11,341 bases of DNA from Candidatus Aenigmatarchaeota archaeon. GTDB taxonomy: Archaea > Aenigmatarchaeota > Aenigmatarchaeia > Aenigmatarchaeales > SZUA-1535. The notes beneath the pieces were generated by a model that saw only the letters and a program-made list of their open reading frames with translations, ran no database searches and was not told where the DNA came from. Every line of letters begins with the position of its first letter. Position 1 is the stretch's first letter. Positions 11,332 to 11,341 of this stretch are shown here, one piece after another. The stretch is from the NCBI GenBank assembly GCA_015521535.1, contig WAOA01000020.1, forward strand, positions 1 to 11,341. The letters run 5' to 3'. Both the position numbers and the translations under genes were made by a program.

Positions 11332-11341
11332 ATGCTAGATA
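11332..11341 (+). CDS. Start of a gene running off the right edge
   Basis: ATG at 11332 followed by codons for Leu and Asp, then the window ends. The support is the strong SD AGAGGAGGTG about 10 bases upstream and A/T-rich promoter-like sequence before it. Nothing can be said about the product. It is divergent from the recombinase-like fragment. Confidence 0.4.

Noticed and set aside
11037..11341. SSV-type split integrase with a tRNA attachment site
   Set aside because: No tRNA-like sequence is found in or beside the fragment, so the specific mechanism is not supported even though the domain resemblance is.
1..11341. CRISPR arrays, defence islands, rRNA or tRNA genes
   Set aside because: No regularly spaced repeats, no Cas or restriction signatures and no tRNA cloverleaf patterns were seen on either strand.

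Overview
This window comes from an AT-rich, gene-dense archaeal chromosome. The diagnostic content is the archaeal/eukaryotic-type ribosomal proteins L15e, S19e, L39e and L31e, the RNase P proteins Rpp30 and Pop5, RNA polymerase subunit Rpo7 (RPB7-like), Spt4, PDCD5/TFAR19, an archaeal/eukaryotic-type GlyRS, FEN1 with a PCNA-binding tail and a DUF1512 membrane protein. The very short spacers, overlapping convergent genes and slightly shortened L15e would suit a small-genome (for example DPANN-like) lineage, but I cannot assign the phylum from sequence alone.

Layout. Left edge (1-1500): the 3' end of an unrecognised gene on the plus strand faces a small minus-strand cluster: a zinc-ribbon protein, an unknown 99-residue protein and a GNAT acetyltransferase. 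1501-3290: a divergent promoter region leads into L15e, Rpp30 and Pop5, the start of the classic archaeal exosome/RNase P superoperon. The exosome part is not here; the order jumps to rpo7-spt4 (3487-4204). 4197-6373, minus strand: GlyRS, and upstream of it a P-loop NTPase. 6439-7831, plus strand: a translationally coupled S19e-PDCD5-L39e-L31e operon with a 10-codon mini-ORF between the last two genes. 7828-11036: DUF1512 (-), TatD nuclease (+) and FEN1 (-). Right edge (11037-11341): a start-less minus-strand fragment resembling the N-terminal core-binding domain of tyrosine recombinases, a 13-bp inverted repeat carrying back-to-back Shine-Dalgarno-like sequences, and the first codons of a plus-strand gene leaving the window.

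Expression signals are unusually readable. First genes of transcription units (L15e, Rpp30, Rpo7, DUF1512, the 99-residue protein) have an A/T-rich TATA element about 25-28 nt before the start codon, implying leaderless mRNAs. Downstream operon genes have GGTG-type Shine-Dalgarno sequences, often overlapping the previous stop codon.

Most of the window is ordinary archaeal information-processing machinery and I see no convincing new multi-gene system. The most interesting parts are the recombinase-like remnant with the inverted-repeat promoter beside it, the repeated CTTTTCGGAA element in the GNAT/L15e promoter region, the mini-ORF between L39e and L31e, and the unknown small genes at the left edge.
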